Positions 16,900-24,702 of a stretch of DNA of 64,000 bases are shown here, in pieces. Numbering within the stretch: position 1 is the stretch's first letter; each line of letters opens with the position of its first letter. The notes beneath the pieces were generated by a model, which was not told the origin of the DNA, made no database searches, and worked only from the letters and a program-made list of their open reading frames with translations. The DNA is from Nocardioides luteus (GTDB lineage: Bacteria > Actinomycetota > Actinomycetes > Propionibacteriales > Nocardioidaceae), in NCBI RefSeq assembly GCF_000960475.2, contig NZ_JZDQ02000022.1, positions 42,905-106,904 of the forward strand, read 5' to 3'. A program made the translations under genes and the position numbers.

Positions 16900-17451
16900 A
16901 TGACATCGCGATCTTCGGAATCCCGCCCGATCCGCGCGGGCCGATCGAACAATGTTCGGGCACCGCGCAGCGGGTTGGAGCGGCGGACGGTCGAGCGTCC
17001 GCCGCTGGACGACATCGATCACATCCTGCTGGCGGAGCTCTCGATCGATGCCCGGATCCCGAACAACGCACTCGCGGCGAAGGCCGGCATCGCGCCCTCG
17101 ACCTGTCTGACGCGGATCCGAGCGCTGCGCGAGCGCGGCGTGATCCGCGGCTTTCACGCCGACATCGACCCCGCTCTGGCCGGCCGGCCGCTCCAGGCGA
17201 TGGTGGCCGTACGGATCCAGCCGAACGCCAGGAGCAGGCTCGACCCGTTCCTCTGGGATCTCTCGGAGCTGCCGGGGGTGCTCAACGCCTTCCTGCTCGG
17301 CGGCACCTACGACTTCTTCGTCCACGTCGCCGCACCGGACTCCACAGCGCTCAACGACTTCGTGGTCGAGCACCTGAGCAGCAACCCGGATGTCGCCCTC
17401 ACCGAGACGAGCCTGATCTTCCAGCACGCCCGCTCGCCACGGTTCGCGTAA
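16900..17451 (+). CDS. aldR: Lrp/AsnC family regulator (AldR-like)
   Basis: 183-aa regulator. A basic N-terminal extension (about 35 residues) precedes a helix-turn-helix (LLAELSIDARIPNNALAAKAGIAPSTCLTRIRAL) and an RAM ligand-binding domain (AMVAVRIQPNARSRLDPFLWDLSELPGV to LTETSLIF). In mycobacteria the divergent Lrp-type regulator AldR controls ald in response to alanine, and the same arrangement is seen here with 68 bp between the starts. The long N-terminal arm is slightly unusual. The last 53 bp overlap the 3' end of the convergent GH32 gene. Confidence 0.88.
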   Translation: MTSRSSESRPIRAGRSNNVRAPRSGLERRTVERPPLDDIDHILLAELSIDARIPNNALAAKAGIAPSTCLTRIRALRERGVIRGFHADIDPALAGRPLQAMVAVRIQPNARSRLDPFLWDLSELPGVLNAFLLGGTYDFFVHVAAPDSTALNDFVVEHLSSNPDVALTETSLIFQHARSPRFA

Positions 17452-18670
17452 GCGTCCACGTGCGGGACTCGCCCTGGGTCGGCATGATCTGCCGAACCGG
17501 CTCGATCGCGCCTCCGAGCAGACCGTCCACGGAGGCGATCTCGATGACAGGGCCGTCGACGACGACGCGTACCGATCCCTGGGTCCACGGCATCTGCACG
17601 CTCTTCTGGCCCGGACGATCGAGCCGGAGGATGCCGTCGCGGACCGACACGACGGCACTCTCCGCCTCCTGGGACCTGAGGACCAGGAGGTCCCCGTCAG
17701 GCGCCGGATCCCACAGCATGTCGAAGGTGCTGTCGGCCGTCCCACCCGGCCCGCGGCGACCGTTCACGTCCGGGTGGGGCTCCGCGACCAGCCGGTCCCC
17801 GTGGACCGAGAGGACGTACGGAAGGCTCAGGCAGCTGGCCCAGCCTTCGGCAGGATCGCTGACCCCGCGCATCCAGAACATCAGGCACGGGCGCCCCTCC
17901 CGGTCGCGGAAGAACGACGGTGCGTAGTAGCTGTCACCGAAGCTGAGCTGACCCCACGAGTCCGCCTCGAAGCGCCCCTCGACGAGCTGCCCGATCCCGT
18001 AGCCCGCATGGTGGAGGACGTCGTCGTCCCAGATCGAGCTGACCATGATCCAGCGGCCCTCGATCTCGAAGAACTGGGGGCACTCCCACAGGGCGCCCGT
18101 CCAGACCGGCTCGGTCTCGCCGGTCGACCGCGACACCGCCACACCGTCGTAGTCCCAGTGCTCGAGGTCGGCCGAGGTGTAGGTGAGCGCCATGGCGAGA
18201 CCGACGCTGTCGGCGGCGCCCACGAACATCCGCCAGCCCTCGCCGTCGCGCATCACGAACGGGTCCCGGTAGGCGATCAGGTCGAGGCCGGCCGGGGCCT
18301 CGATCAGTACGTCGCCCTTGGCCCAGGTCGTCCAGGAGTCGTCCTCGGGCGTGGCCACCCTGATCCGGCCGATGCCGATGCCGGGCTGGACCACCGAGGT
18401 GTAGAGGATGCGCGTCGATCCGTCGTCGTGGCGGACCAGGCTTCCGGTCCAGATGCCGTCGTCGCCCTCGCCCGGCGCGAGCGCGACCGGGCGATGCTCC
18501 CAGGCGAGCAGGTCGCCACCGACGGCGTGCCCCCAGTGGCAGTTCGGCGCCCAGACCGTGCTGTTCGGGACGTACTGGTGGAAGAGGTGGTAGACGCCGT
18601 CGTGGAACGTGATGCCGTGCGGGTCGTTGATCCAGCCGGACGCCGCGGTGAAGTGGAGGATCGGTCGCAC
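17399..18670 (-). CDS. GH32 beta-fructofuranosidase, cytoplasmic
   Basis: 423-aa glycoside hydrolase family 32 enzyme with no signal peptide. The three catalytic blocks are present: WINDPHG (nucleophile Asp16), YRDPF (transition-state Asp136) and WECP (acid/base Glu196). The C-terminal beta-sandwich is short; family members are usually 450-550 aa. It should release terminal fructose from small beta-fructosides such as inulobiose or kestose. GTG 18670 lies 1 nt after the stop of the GH172 gene, so the two are co-translated, and the shared promoter carries the LacI operator at 20065. The 3' end overlaps aldR by 53 bp. Confidence 0.9.
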   Translation of the reverse strand: MRPILHFTAASGWINDPHGITFHDGVYHLFHQYVPNSTVWAPNCHWGHAVGGDLLAWEHRPVALAPGEGDDGIWTGSLVRHDDGSTRILYTSVVQPGIGIGRIRVATPEDDSWTTWAKGDVLIEAPAGLDLIAYRDPFVMRDGEGWRMFVGAADSVGLAMALTYTSADLEHWDYDGVAVSRSTGETEPVWTGALWECPQFFEIEGRWIMVSSIWDDDVLHHAGYGIGQLVEGRFEADSWGQLSFGDSYYAPSFFRDREGRPCLMFWMRGVSDPAEGWASCLSLPYVLSVHGDRLVAEPHPDVNGRRGPGGTADSTFDMLWDPAPDGDLLVLRSQEAESAVVSVRDGILRLDRPGQKSVQMPWTQGSVRVVVDGPVIEIASVDGLLGGAIEPVRQIMPTQGESRTWTLTRTVASGRAGRSGSSR

Positions 18671-18671
18671 G

Positions 18672-20024
18672 TCAGTTCCGCCCGTCGTACTCGCGCCGGA
18701 TCTGACGAGCCTGATCGCGGTTGCCCTGCTCCCAGGCGTCGACCTCGAGCCGGCGCTCCTCACGGAGCGCGTCCCGTCTGGAGACGAACGCCGCCATCCT
18801 CTCCGCCGCGGCTTCGCGGGCCGCGCGCTGGTCGGCGTTCAGCGGCGGGAGCGGAGCCTCGATGACGCGATCGACCGGTCGGAGCGGAAGCCGGTCCTCG
18901 ACCTCCGGCACCGTCAGAGTCGGCGACGGGAGCGTCTGGTACCAGTACGCCGTCGAGGACCAGTCGTCGGAGAGGTGGTTCCCGTGGCCGTGCTCGAAGG
19001 TCACCTTGATCCGCTTCTCGAACCGGATCGGGTCGACGAGGTGGAAGCGATAGCTGTGGTGGAACCCGGGCACGTCCTCCTCGTGCACGATCGTCCCGTT
19101 GAAGTTGTACGCGTTGTGCTGCATGCCCCACGCGTGACCGAAGTAGTCCTCCATGCCGGTGCCGTGGAGGCTCGGGGGCCAGGTGTCGTCGTCGATGAAG
19201 ATCATGTCGTCGCCCTCCCCCCACCACGACCCCTGGAAGTGGCGCACCGCGACGTTGCAGCCCACGTAGTGACCCCGGCCGGTGGTCTCGAGCGCGACAT
19301 AGTTGTCGGCGCCGGTGAGGTTCGGGATGGTCGTCTCGATGCTGTTCGCCTGAAGGTCCGGACCCCAGCCCACGTTGGGCAACGAGCGCCGCCAGTGAGC
19401 GTGGAAGTACACGGTGTCGTCGGGCAGCGGGTCCGGCGAGAGCTCGTAGTCGATGTAGAAGTACTGCAGGTAGGGAATGTCGTTCTGGTTCTCGACGACC
19501 ACCCGGGCACGGTGCGCGAACGGCATCCGGAAGTAGCTGTTGAACGCGGCGCTGCCGCCGAACGTGTGCAGCTCGGCCTCCTTCGCCGACACCGAGAGAG
19601 GCAGGGAGTCATAGCTGCCGCTGAGCGAGTTCATCAACCCGAAGAAGTCGCCGAGCGGCGCGATCACGCTCGGCGTCTCCTGGTCGTCCCAGTAGATCTT
19701 GAGCAGGATCTTCCGGTAGTAGTCGGGATCCACGACCTCCCAGCTGACGCCGAGCGCGTTGTGGATCTCGAGCATCGGCACGCCGACCACCTCGGGGGCG
19801 ATCTGTCCTGGTCCGGGCTGGATCCTGCAGGACTGCGTCATCCAGATATGGGTGATCGCCCCTGGGCCCTCGATGTCCGCAAGAGTCCGCTCCTCTCCGG
19901 GCATCACGATCCAGTTGTCGCGATTGCGGCCGGTCTGGTCGAAGCTCGAGGCCCGCGCGCTGCGCCCCGGACGTGCGCGGGTGAGATCGCCGAGGAGGCC
20001 GCTGGAGGTGGATGGCGCACTCAT
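18672..20024 (-). CDS. GH172 (DUF2961) enzyme, putative difructose anhydride / alpha-fructofuranoside hydrolase
   Basis: 450-aa DUF2961 protein, now glycoside hydrolase family 172, no signal peptide. Two conserved glutamates are clear: E270 in GSWWGEGDD and E292 in LHGTGMEDYFGHAWG. Their spacing agrees with the two catalytic Glu residues reported for the Bifidobacterium GH172 alpha-D-fructofuranosidase, which interconverts difructose dianhydride I and inulobiose. Other GH172 members cleave D-arabinan, but the GH32 and GH91 neighbours favour fructose chemistry. The C-terminal 60 residues are highly charged and helical. It is first in the leftward operon, directly upstream of GH32. Confidence 0.85.
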   Translation of the reverse strand: MSAPSTSSGLLGDLTRARPGRSARASSFDQTGRNRDNWIVMPGEERTLADIEGPGAITHIWMTQSCRIQPGPGQIAPEVVGVPMLEIHNALGVSWEVVDPDYYRKILLKIYWDDQETPSVIAPLGDFFGLMNSLSGSYDSLPLSVSAKEAELHTFGGSAAFNSYFRMPFAHRARVVVENQNDIPYLQYFYIDYELSPDPLPDDTVYFHAHWRRSLPNVGWGPDLQANSIETTIPNLTGADNYVALETTGRGHYVGCNVAVRHFQGSWWGEGDDMIFIDDDTWPPSLHGTGMEDYFGHAWGMQHNAYNFNGTIVHEEDVPGFHHSYRFHLVDPIRFEKRIKVTFEHGHGNHLSDDWSSTAYWYQTLPSPTLTVPEVEDRLPLRPVDRVIEAPLPPLNADQRAAREAAAERMAAFVSRRDALREERRLEVDAWEQGNRDQARQIRREYDGRN

Positions 20025-20064
20025 GGTTGTCCTTTCACTGCGTCCGGGTGGGGCCCGAACGTCA

Positions 20065-20120
20065 TCGAAACGTTTGCGTCTAGCGAGTGGATGCTAGAGC
20101 CAGTCGCGCATCCGGCGCAA
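20065..20120 (-). promoter_or_regulatory. Promoter and LacI operator for the GH172-GH32 operon
   Basis: On the reverse strand, TTGCGC (20120-20115) and TAGCAT (20096-20091) form a -35/-10 pair with 18-nt spacing. Twelve nt downstream lies the operator CGCAAACGTTTCGA (20078-20065). The identical 14-mer in the same relation to a promoter occurs at 21241-21254, so one LacI protein probably represses both operons. Confidence 0.75.
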
Positions 20121-20193
20121 TGGGCGCTAACCTGCAAAATCCCGGATGCCATCCGAGTGCAGCCGGACAGGAAAACGATTGATTGGGGAACGA

Positions 20194-21201
20194 ATGGCTA
20201 CGATCGTCGAGGTCGCGCGACTTGCCGGCGTGTCCACATCGACGGTGTCGCACGTGCTCAACGACACGCGCAACGTCGAGCCGAGCACCCGCGCCAAGGT
20301 GATGGCCGCGATCGAGAAGACCGGCTATCGCCAGGACGCCGTCGCACGCGCCATGCGCCGCGCGCGCACCGACAGCATCGGGCTGGTCGTCTCCGATGCC
20401 GGCGAACCCGCCTTCGCCGAGATGGTCCACGGCGTCGAGCACGCCGCGGCAGCCCGGGGACTGACCCTGGTGCTCGCCAACTCCGCCGAGGACCCCGTAC
20501 GAGAGGAACGTGCCGTCAACACGCTGCTGTCGCGCCGCGTCGACGGGCTGATCATCGCGCGGTGCGCCGCGTCGAGCGCCGCCGTCTCCTCGCGCCTCGA
20601 GTCCGAATCACCTCGCCCGGTGGTGCTGCTGGACCGGGTCTTCGACAACTCGCCCCACGACCAGGTGGGCGCCGACAACCGCGAGTCGATGCGCAGACTC
20701 GTCGAGCACCTGCAGGCGGCCGGCCACCGCCGATTCCTCCTCGTCGCAGGAGACCAGCGCGTTCCCACGCTCGTCGAGCGCTTCCGCGGGTTCCGCGACG
20801 CGATCCGCGACGCAGATCTGCCACAGCAGGTCGTGGTGGACGCGGTCGACATGGCAGAGGTACGAGAGAAGGTCGCCGCAGCGCTCGAGCAGGGCGACGC
20901 CACCTGCGTGATCGCATCGAGCACACCCCTCGCGGTCGCGACGCTCGAGTGTCTCCGCGACGCCGGCCTGACCACGCCCGAGCAGATCGCGTTCGCAGCC
21001 TTCGACGGCTTCAGCCACTCCGACCTCTTCCGCCCGACCATCACGACGGTTCGACAGCCCGCGTTCGAGATGGGTGCGGCAGCGGTCTCGCTGCTGATCG
21101 ACCGGCTGGGCGCGCCGGATGCGAGCCCACGCACCCTTCGGCTCAACCAGACACTGGAGCTTCGCGAGTCCAGCGAGAACTACCGGCCGGGAGTTTCTTG
21201 A
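20194..21201 (+). CDS. LacI family repressor of the fructan locus
   Basis: 335-aa LacI/GalR-type regulator. The N-terminal helix-turn-helix reads ATIVEVARLAGVSTSTVSHVLND with the usual hinge helix. The periplasmic-binding-protein-like effector domain includes DSIGLVVSDAGEPAFAEMVHGVE, RPVVLLDRVFD and AFAAFDGFSHSDLFRPTITTVRQPA. It sits between the two operons it is predicted to control. ATG 20194 has GGGGAA just upstream. The effector is probably a small fructoside or difructose anhydride; this is inferred. The -35 box of the next operon overlaps its stop codon. Confidence 0.88.
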   Translation: MATIVEVARLAGVSTSTVSHVLNDTRNVEPSTRAKVMAAIEKTGYRQDAVARAMRRARTDSIGLVVSDAGEPAFAEMVHGVEHAAAARGLTLVLANSAEDPVREERAVNTLLSRRVDGLIIARCAASSAAVSSRLESESPRPVVLLDRVFDNSPHDQVGADNRESMRRLVEHLQAAGHRRFLLVAGDQRVPTLVERFRGFRDAIRDADLPQQVVVDAVDMAEVREKVAAALEQGDATCVIASSTPLAVATLECLRDAGLTTPEQIAFAAFDGFSHSDLFRPTITTVRQPAFEMGAAAVSLLIDRLGAPDASPRTLRLNQTLELRESSENYRPGVS

Positions 21202-21254
21202 CAGCGTGTGACGGGCGCCACTAGATTCGCAATCGATTCGCGCAAACGTTTCGA
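21198..21254 (+). promoter_or_regulatory. Consensus promoter and LacI operator for the fructan import operon
   Basis: TTGACA at 21198-21203 and TAGATT at 21222-21227 are separated by 18 bp. The operator CGCAAACGTTTCGA at 21241-21254 begins 13 bp after the -10 box. The pseudo-palindrome has the AACGTT centre typical of LacI-family sites. Confidence 0.8.
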
Positions 21255-21303
21255 TCCACAGCCGGATTTCGAGCCTCGGGCACCGCCAACAGAAGGACAC
21301 ACC

Positions 21304-22617
21304 ATGCCTGGCCAGAACCTCTCCTGGTCCCGCCGTCTCCGCCGCCCCGTCGGCGCGGGACTTGCGGTGACCGCGATCCTGTCTCTCGCGGCCTGCTCGA
21401 GCGATGCAGGCGAGGGCGGGAAGACAACGATCACGCTCTCGATGCAGAACGCCGATGTGAAGAGCGCCGACCCGGCCACCTGGGCCATCGTCGAGGCCTT
21501 CGAGGAGGCCAATCCCGACGTCGACGTGGAGGTCAGCGGTCAGCCCGTCGCCGAGCACCTCCAGTCACTATCCATCGCCGCCCAGAGCGACACCCTCCCC
21601 GACGTCTTCTGGGTCTACAAGGCCAACGCCGAGGAGATGCTCGAGGGCGACCGCCTCATGGACCTCTCCCCCGTGCTGGACGAGACGGGCATCCTCGAGC
21701 GGCTGCCGGACAGCACGGTCGCGAACTACACCGCCGACGGGAAGGTCTTCGGCGCTCCCTACCAGGGACTGCTCACCGGACTGTGGGTCAACAACAAGAT
21801 CCTCGCCGACAATGGCCTGTCGATGCCGAAGACCTTCGACGACCTGCTCGAGGTCGCACGTACGCTCGACGCCAAGGGGGTGGTCACCATCTCCGACGGC
21901 GCCAGCCAGTCCGCCTTCAGCGTGTGGCAGTTCCTCGTCTGGCTCGACCGCTTCGGCTTCCAGGACAAGGCCGACGGACTCCTCGACGGCTCCGAGAAGT
22001 GGGACAACCCCGACTTCATCCGGATGTACGAGCACATCGCCGAGCTACGCGATGCCGGAGCGTTCTCCTCGAACGTGTCGACCCAGACCTACCAGCAGGC
22101 TGTCGACCAGTTCCTCCAGGGCAAGGCCGCGTTCCTGGACTCGGGCGTGTGGGCGGCAAGCGCCATCCAGGAGTCCGAGGTGGCACCAGACGCCGACTTC
22201 TGGCGCGGACCGGAGTTCTCCGACGGCACCGGCGAGCAGAACATCGTCATGAACGTCGCGTCCGCGCCACTCGTGGTGGCCAAGAAGGTGGCCGAGGACG
22301 ATGCCAAGCTCGACGCCGTCAAGGAGTTCCTGGAGTTCTACTACAGCGACGAGGGCCAGCAGATCCTGGTCGACAACGGACAGCCCCCGGTGACGGACTA
22401 CGAGCCGAAGCTCGACCCGGTCAAGCAGAGCGTGCTCAAGACAGCCATCGACGAGACGCGCGAGGACGGCGTCACCAGCCCCGAGAGCCAGCCCGACCTG
22501 CTGTTCCCGGTGGACGTGTCCAACGCGATCTACGACAGCATCTACGGCGTCATCCAGGACCAGCTGAGCCCGTCCGAGGCGGCAGCGCTGGTGCAGAAGG
22601 CGCTCGACAACCAGTGA
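21304..22617 (+). CDS. ABC sugar transporter lipoprotein (substrate-binding)
   Basis: 437-aa family 1 extracellular solute-binding protein. The signal peptide ends in the lipobox LAAC at about residue 31, followed by SSDAGEGG, so it is a lipoprotein anchored outside the membrane. The mature part shows carbohydrate-binding-protein features such as ITLSMQNADVKSADPATWAIVEAFEEANPDV, GAPYQGLLTGLWVNNKIL and FLQGKAAFLDSG. It is the first gene of the inducible operon and should deliver fructo-oligosaccharides or difructose anhydride to the two permeases. No ATPase gene lies nearby, so a shared MsiK-type ATPase elsewhere is expected. Confidence 0.9.
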   Translation: MPGQNLSWSRRLRRPVGAGLAVTAILSLAACSSDAGEGGKTTITLSMQNADVKSADPATWAIVEAFEEANPDVDVEVSGQPVAEHLQSLSIAAQSDTLPDVFWVYKANAEEMLEGDRLMDLSPVLDETGILERLPDSTVANYTADGKVFGAPYQGLLTGLWVNNKILADNGLSMPKTFDDLLEVARTLDAKGVVTISDGASQSAFSVWQFLVWLDRFGFQDKADGLLDGSEKWDNPDFIRMYEHIAELRDAGAFSSNVSTQTYQQAVDQFLQGKAAFLDSGVWAASAIQESEVAPDADFWRGPEFSDGTGEQNIVMNVASAPLVVAKKVAEDDAKLDAVKEFLEFYYSDEGQQILVDNGQPPVTDYEPKLDPVKQSVLKTAIDETREDGVTSPESQPDLLFPVDVSNAIYDSIYGVIQDQLSPSEAAALVQKALDNQ

Positions 22618-22692
22618 CTCTCGTGGGTGTGCCGTCGGCGGCACACCCACACCACACCGGCCTTTCGAACTACTGCGAAGCGAGCATCACCC

Positions 22693-23562
22693 ATGGTCTG
22701 GGTCAGTTCCCCGTGGAAGATCGCACTGATGGTCTTCCCCGCCTTCATCCTCTTCACGGCATTCTTCGTCTACCCCATCGTGTACGCCGGCGGATACAGC
22801 CTCACCGACGCCGCCGGGTTCAGCGGTGCCGACTTCATCGGGCTCGACAACTACCTCGCGCTGGTCGATGACCCCTTCTTCCGGCGCTCGGTCAGCAACA
22901 CCCTGCTCATCCTCGTGTTGAGCGTGACGTTCCTGGTCCCGGCCTCGTTCGGGCTCGCGCTCCTGATGCAGCAGCGCGTCCGTGCCGCAGGTGCGTTGCG
23001 GGCGCTCCTCTTCGGTCCCGCGATCGTCGCTCCGATCCTGGTCGGGCTCGTCTGGGTGTTCATCCTCGATCCCCGGGTGGGTCTGCTCAACCACCTCGTG
23101 GAGCCGCTCGGGATCCCGCCCGTGCAGTGGATCGGCGGCGACTCCCTCACGCCGTACTCGATCGCCGTCGTGTTCATCTGGGCGAGCGTCGGGTTCGCGA
23201 TGACGATCTTCTACGCCGGCCTGCAGCTGTTGCCGCGCGAGGTGATGGAGGCCAGCTCCCTCGACGGGGCCAGCAGATGGCAGCAGCTGCGCTTCGTCAC
23301 CGTCCCGATGATGCGCGAGACGATCGGGATCGTCTCGCTGCTGCTGATCACCAACGTGTTCAAGATCTTCGAGCTGGTCTACATGCTCACCGGGGGCGGC
23401 CCGGTGCACAGCTCGGAGACCCTGGTCAGCTACATGTACTTCGTCACCTTCACCGATCAGCGCTACGGCTCCGGCATGGCGATCGCGATGGTGGTGTTCG
23501 TCATCGGCGCGATCACCTCGCTCGCCTACCTCGCCCTCTCCCGCCGCGGACGGCTCGCATGA
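22693..23562 (+). CDS. ABC sugar transporter permease, MalF type
   Basis: 289-aa inner-membrane permease with about six transmembrane helices. The cytoplasmic EAA loop contacting the ATPase is visible as EASSLDGASRWQQLRFVTVP (about residues 195-214). The N-terminal helix is WKIALMVFPAFILFTAFFVYP. It pairs with the next gene to form the channel. ATG 22693 is used; its ribosome site is weak, and the 75-bp gap after the lipoprotein gene shows no terminator. The stop overlaps the next start by 4 nt. Confidence 0.9.
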   Translation: MVWVSSPWKIALMVFPAFILFTAFFVYPIVYAGGYSLTDAAGFSGADFIGLDNYLALVDDPFFRRSVSNTLLILVLSVTFLVPASFGLALLMQQRVRAAGALRALLFGPAIVAPILVGLVWVFILDPRVGLLNHLVEPLGIPPVQWIGGDSLTPYSIAVVFIWASVGFAMTIFYAGLQLLPREVMEASSLDGASRWQQLRFVTVPMMRETIGIVSLLLITNVFKIFELVYMLTGGGPVHSSETLVSYMYFVTFTDQRYGSGMAIAMVVFVIGAITSLAYLALSRRGRLA

Positions 23563-24485
23563 GTGCCCCGGTGGTCGAGAACGCCATGACCCGCAGGGGC
23601 AGGACGATGAGCGGATCCCCGACGCCGACGCCGGCGCCCAAGGCGACCGCTGGCCGGCGGATGCGACGGCCAGCCATCCTCATCAGCGCGGCGGCGTACC
23701 TCATCACGTTCCTCGTCGTGCTGCCGATCCTCTGGATCACGCTGCTCTCGTTCCAGCAGAGCGACACGATCCTGTCGGACCCGTTCTCGCTCGACTCGCT
23801 GATCCTGGACAACTACCGCAACGTGCTCGAGACGCTGCCCCTGGTGCAGATGTACGCGAACACGATCATCATCGCGCTGGTGTCGGTGACCATCGGCACC
23901 GCCGTCTCGTTCATGGTCTCCTTCGCACTGACCCGCATGGTCTTCCGGCGGCGAGGCACGCAGTCCTTCCTCCGCTTCTACCTGCTCTCCGGCCTGGCGG
24001 TTCCGGTCTACGTGCTGCTGTTCCCGGTCTACCGCCTCGACCTCGCGCTGGGGATCTACGGGACCTATCTCGCCGTGATCATCCCCTACGTCGCGGTCTC
24101 GATCCCGTTCAACACCCTCCTGCTGACCGGCTTCCTCCGGGACTTCCCGAGCGAGCTCGAGGAGGCAGCGATCATGGACGGCGCCGGACTGTTCCGGATC
24201 TGCTGGTCGGTGGTCCTACCGGCCATGCGTCCGATCCTCGCCACGATCGTCATCTTCAACGTGGTCTACGTCTTCAACGAGTTCCCGTTCGTCTCGATCC
24301 TGATCAACGACCCCGACCTGGCCACCGTGTCCCTCGCCGTGTCCCGGTTCCAGGGCCAGTACACCGTCGACTACGGCGGCATGATGGCGGCCGCAACGCT
24401 GGTCCTCCTCCCCCAGCTCGCCATCTATGCCGTCTTCCAACGCCACGTGATCGCCGGCCTCACCGCCGGTGCAGTGAAGGGATGA
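23559..24485 (+). CDS. ABC sugar transporter permease, MalG type
   Basis: 308-aa permease with a basic 35-residue cytoplasmic N-terminus and six predicted helices. The EAA loop is ELEEAAIMDGAGLFRICWSV (about residues 204-223). It is coupled at both ends: its ATG overlaps the stop of the first permease by 4 nt, and its own stop overlaps the ATG of the small Tat-leader ORF by 4 nt. With the lipoprotein it makes a CUT1-type importer for short fructosides. Confidence 0.9.
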   Translation: MSAPVVENAMTRRGRTMSGSPTPTPAPKATAGRRMRRPAILISAAAYLITFLVVLPILWITLLSFQQSDTILSDPFSLDSLILDNYRNVLETLPLVQMYANTIIIALVSVTIGTAVSFMVSFALTRMVFRRRGTQSFLRFYLLSGLAVPVYVLLFPVYRLDLALGIYGTYLAVIIPYVAVSIPFNTLLLTGFLRDFPSELEEAAIMDGAGLFRICWSVVLPAMRPILATIVIFNVVYVFNEFPFVSILINDPDLATVSLAVSRFQGQYTVDYGGMMAAATLVLLPQLAIYAVFQRHVIAGLTAGAVKG

Positions 24486-24673
24486 AGCACATGGATACAG
24501 CCGGTCCCGCAGCGCACGCGGTCGAGCCCGCGGTCACCCGCCGTCAGCTGCTCGCCATCGCCGGCGCCGCCACCATCGCCCTCTCGCCGGTCGCCGCCAT
24601 CGCTGTGCCGGGACCGAGCGCCGCCGCCCCGGCCGGTCCTCCGGCGTACGACGCCATCGTCGGCCTCCTCTGA
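24482..24673 (+). CDS. 63-codon ORF: a Tat signal peptide with almost no mature part
   Basis: The product has a twin-arginine motif TRRQLL (residues 19-24), a hydrophobic core LAIAGAATIALSPVAAIAV and an Ala-rich cleavage region PSAAAPA. It then ends after about 15 more residues. Its ATG overlaps the stop of the second permease by 4 nt, so it is translated as part of the operon. The GH91 coding sequence starts 29 nt later in a different frame and begins exactly where a secreted GH91 enzyme would begin its mature part. I read this as a signal peptide separated from its enzyme. A sequencing frameshift would be the trivial alternative, but no single shift gives a sensible junction. Confidence 0.6.
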   Translation: MKHMDTAGPAAHAVEPAVTRRQLLAIAGAATIALSPVAAIAVPGPSAAAPAGPPAYDAIVGLL

Positions 24674-24702
24674 CAAGCCCCCACCGAAGACAGGACACCA
24701 CC

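Noticed and set aside
16946..16958. CGAACAATGTTCG as an AldR operator
   Set aside because: A 5-3-5 palindrome inside the aldR coding region; no second copy near the ald promoter supports it.
18609..21224. An 871-codon + strand frame across GH172 and lacI
   Set aside because: It crosses the GH172 gene antisense and then lacI out of frame; both real genes are certain.
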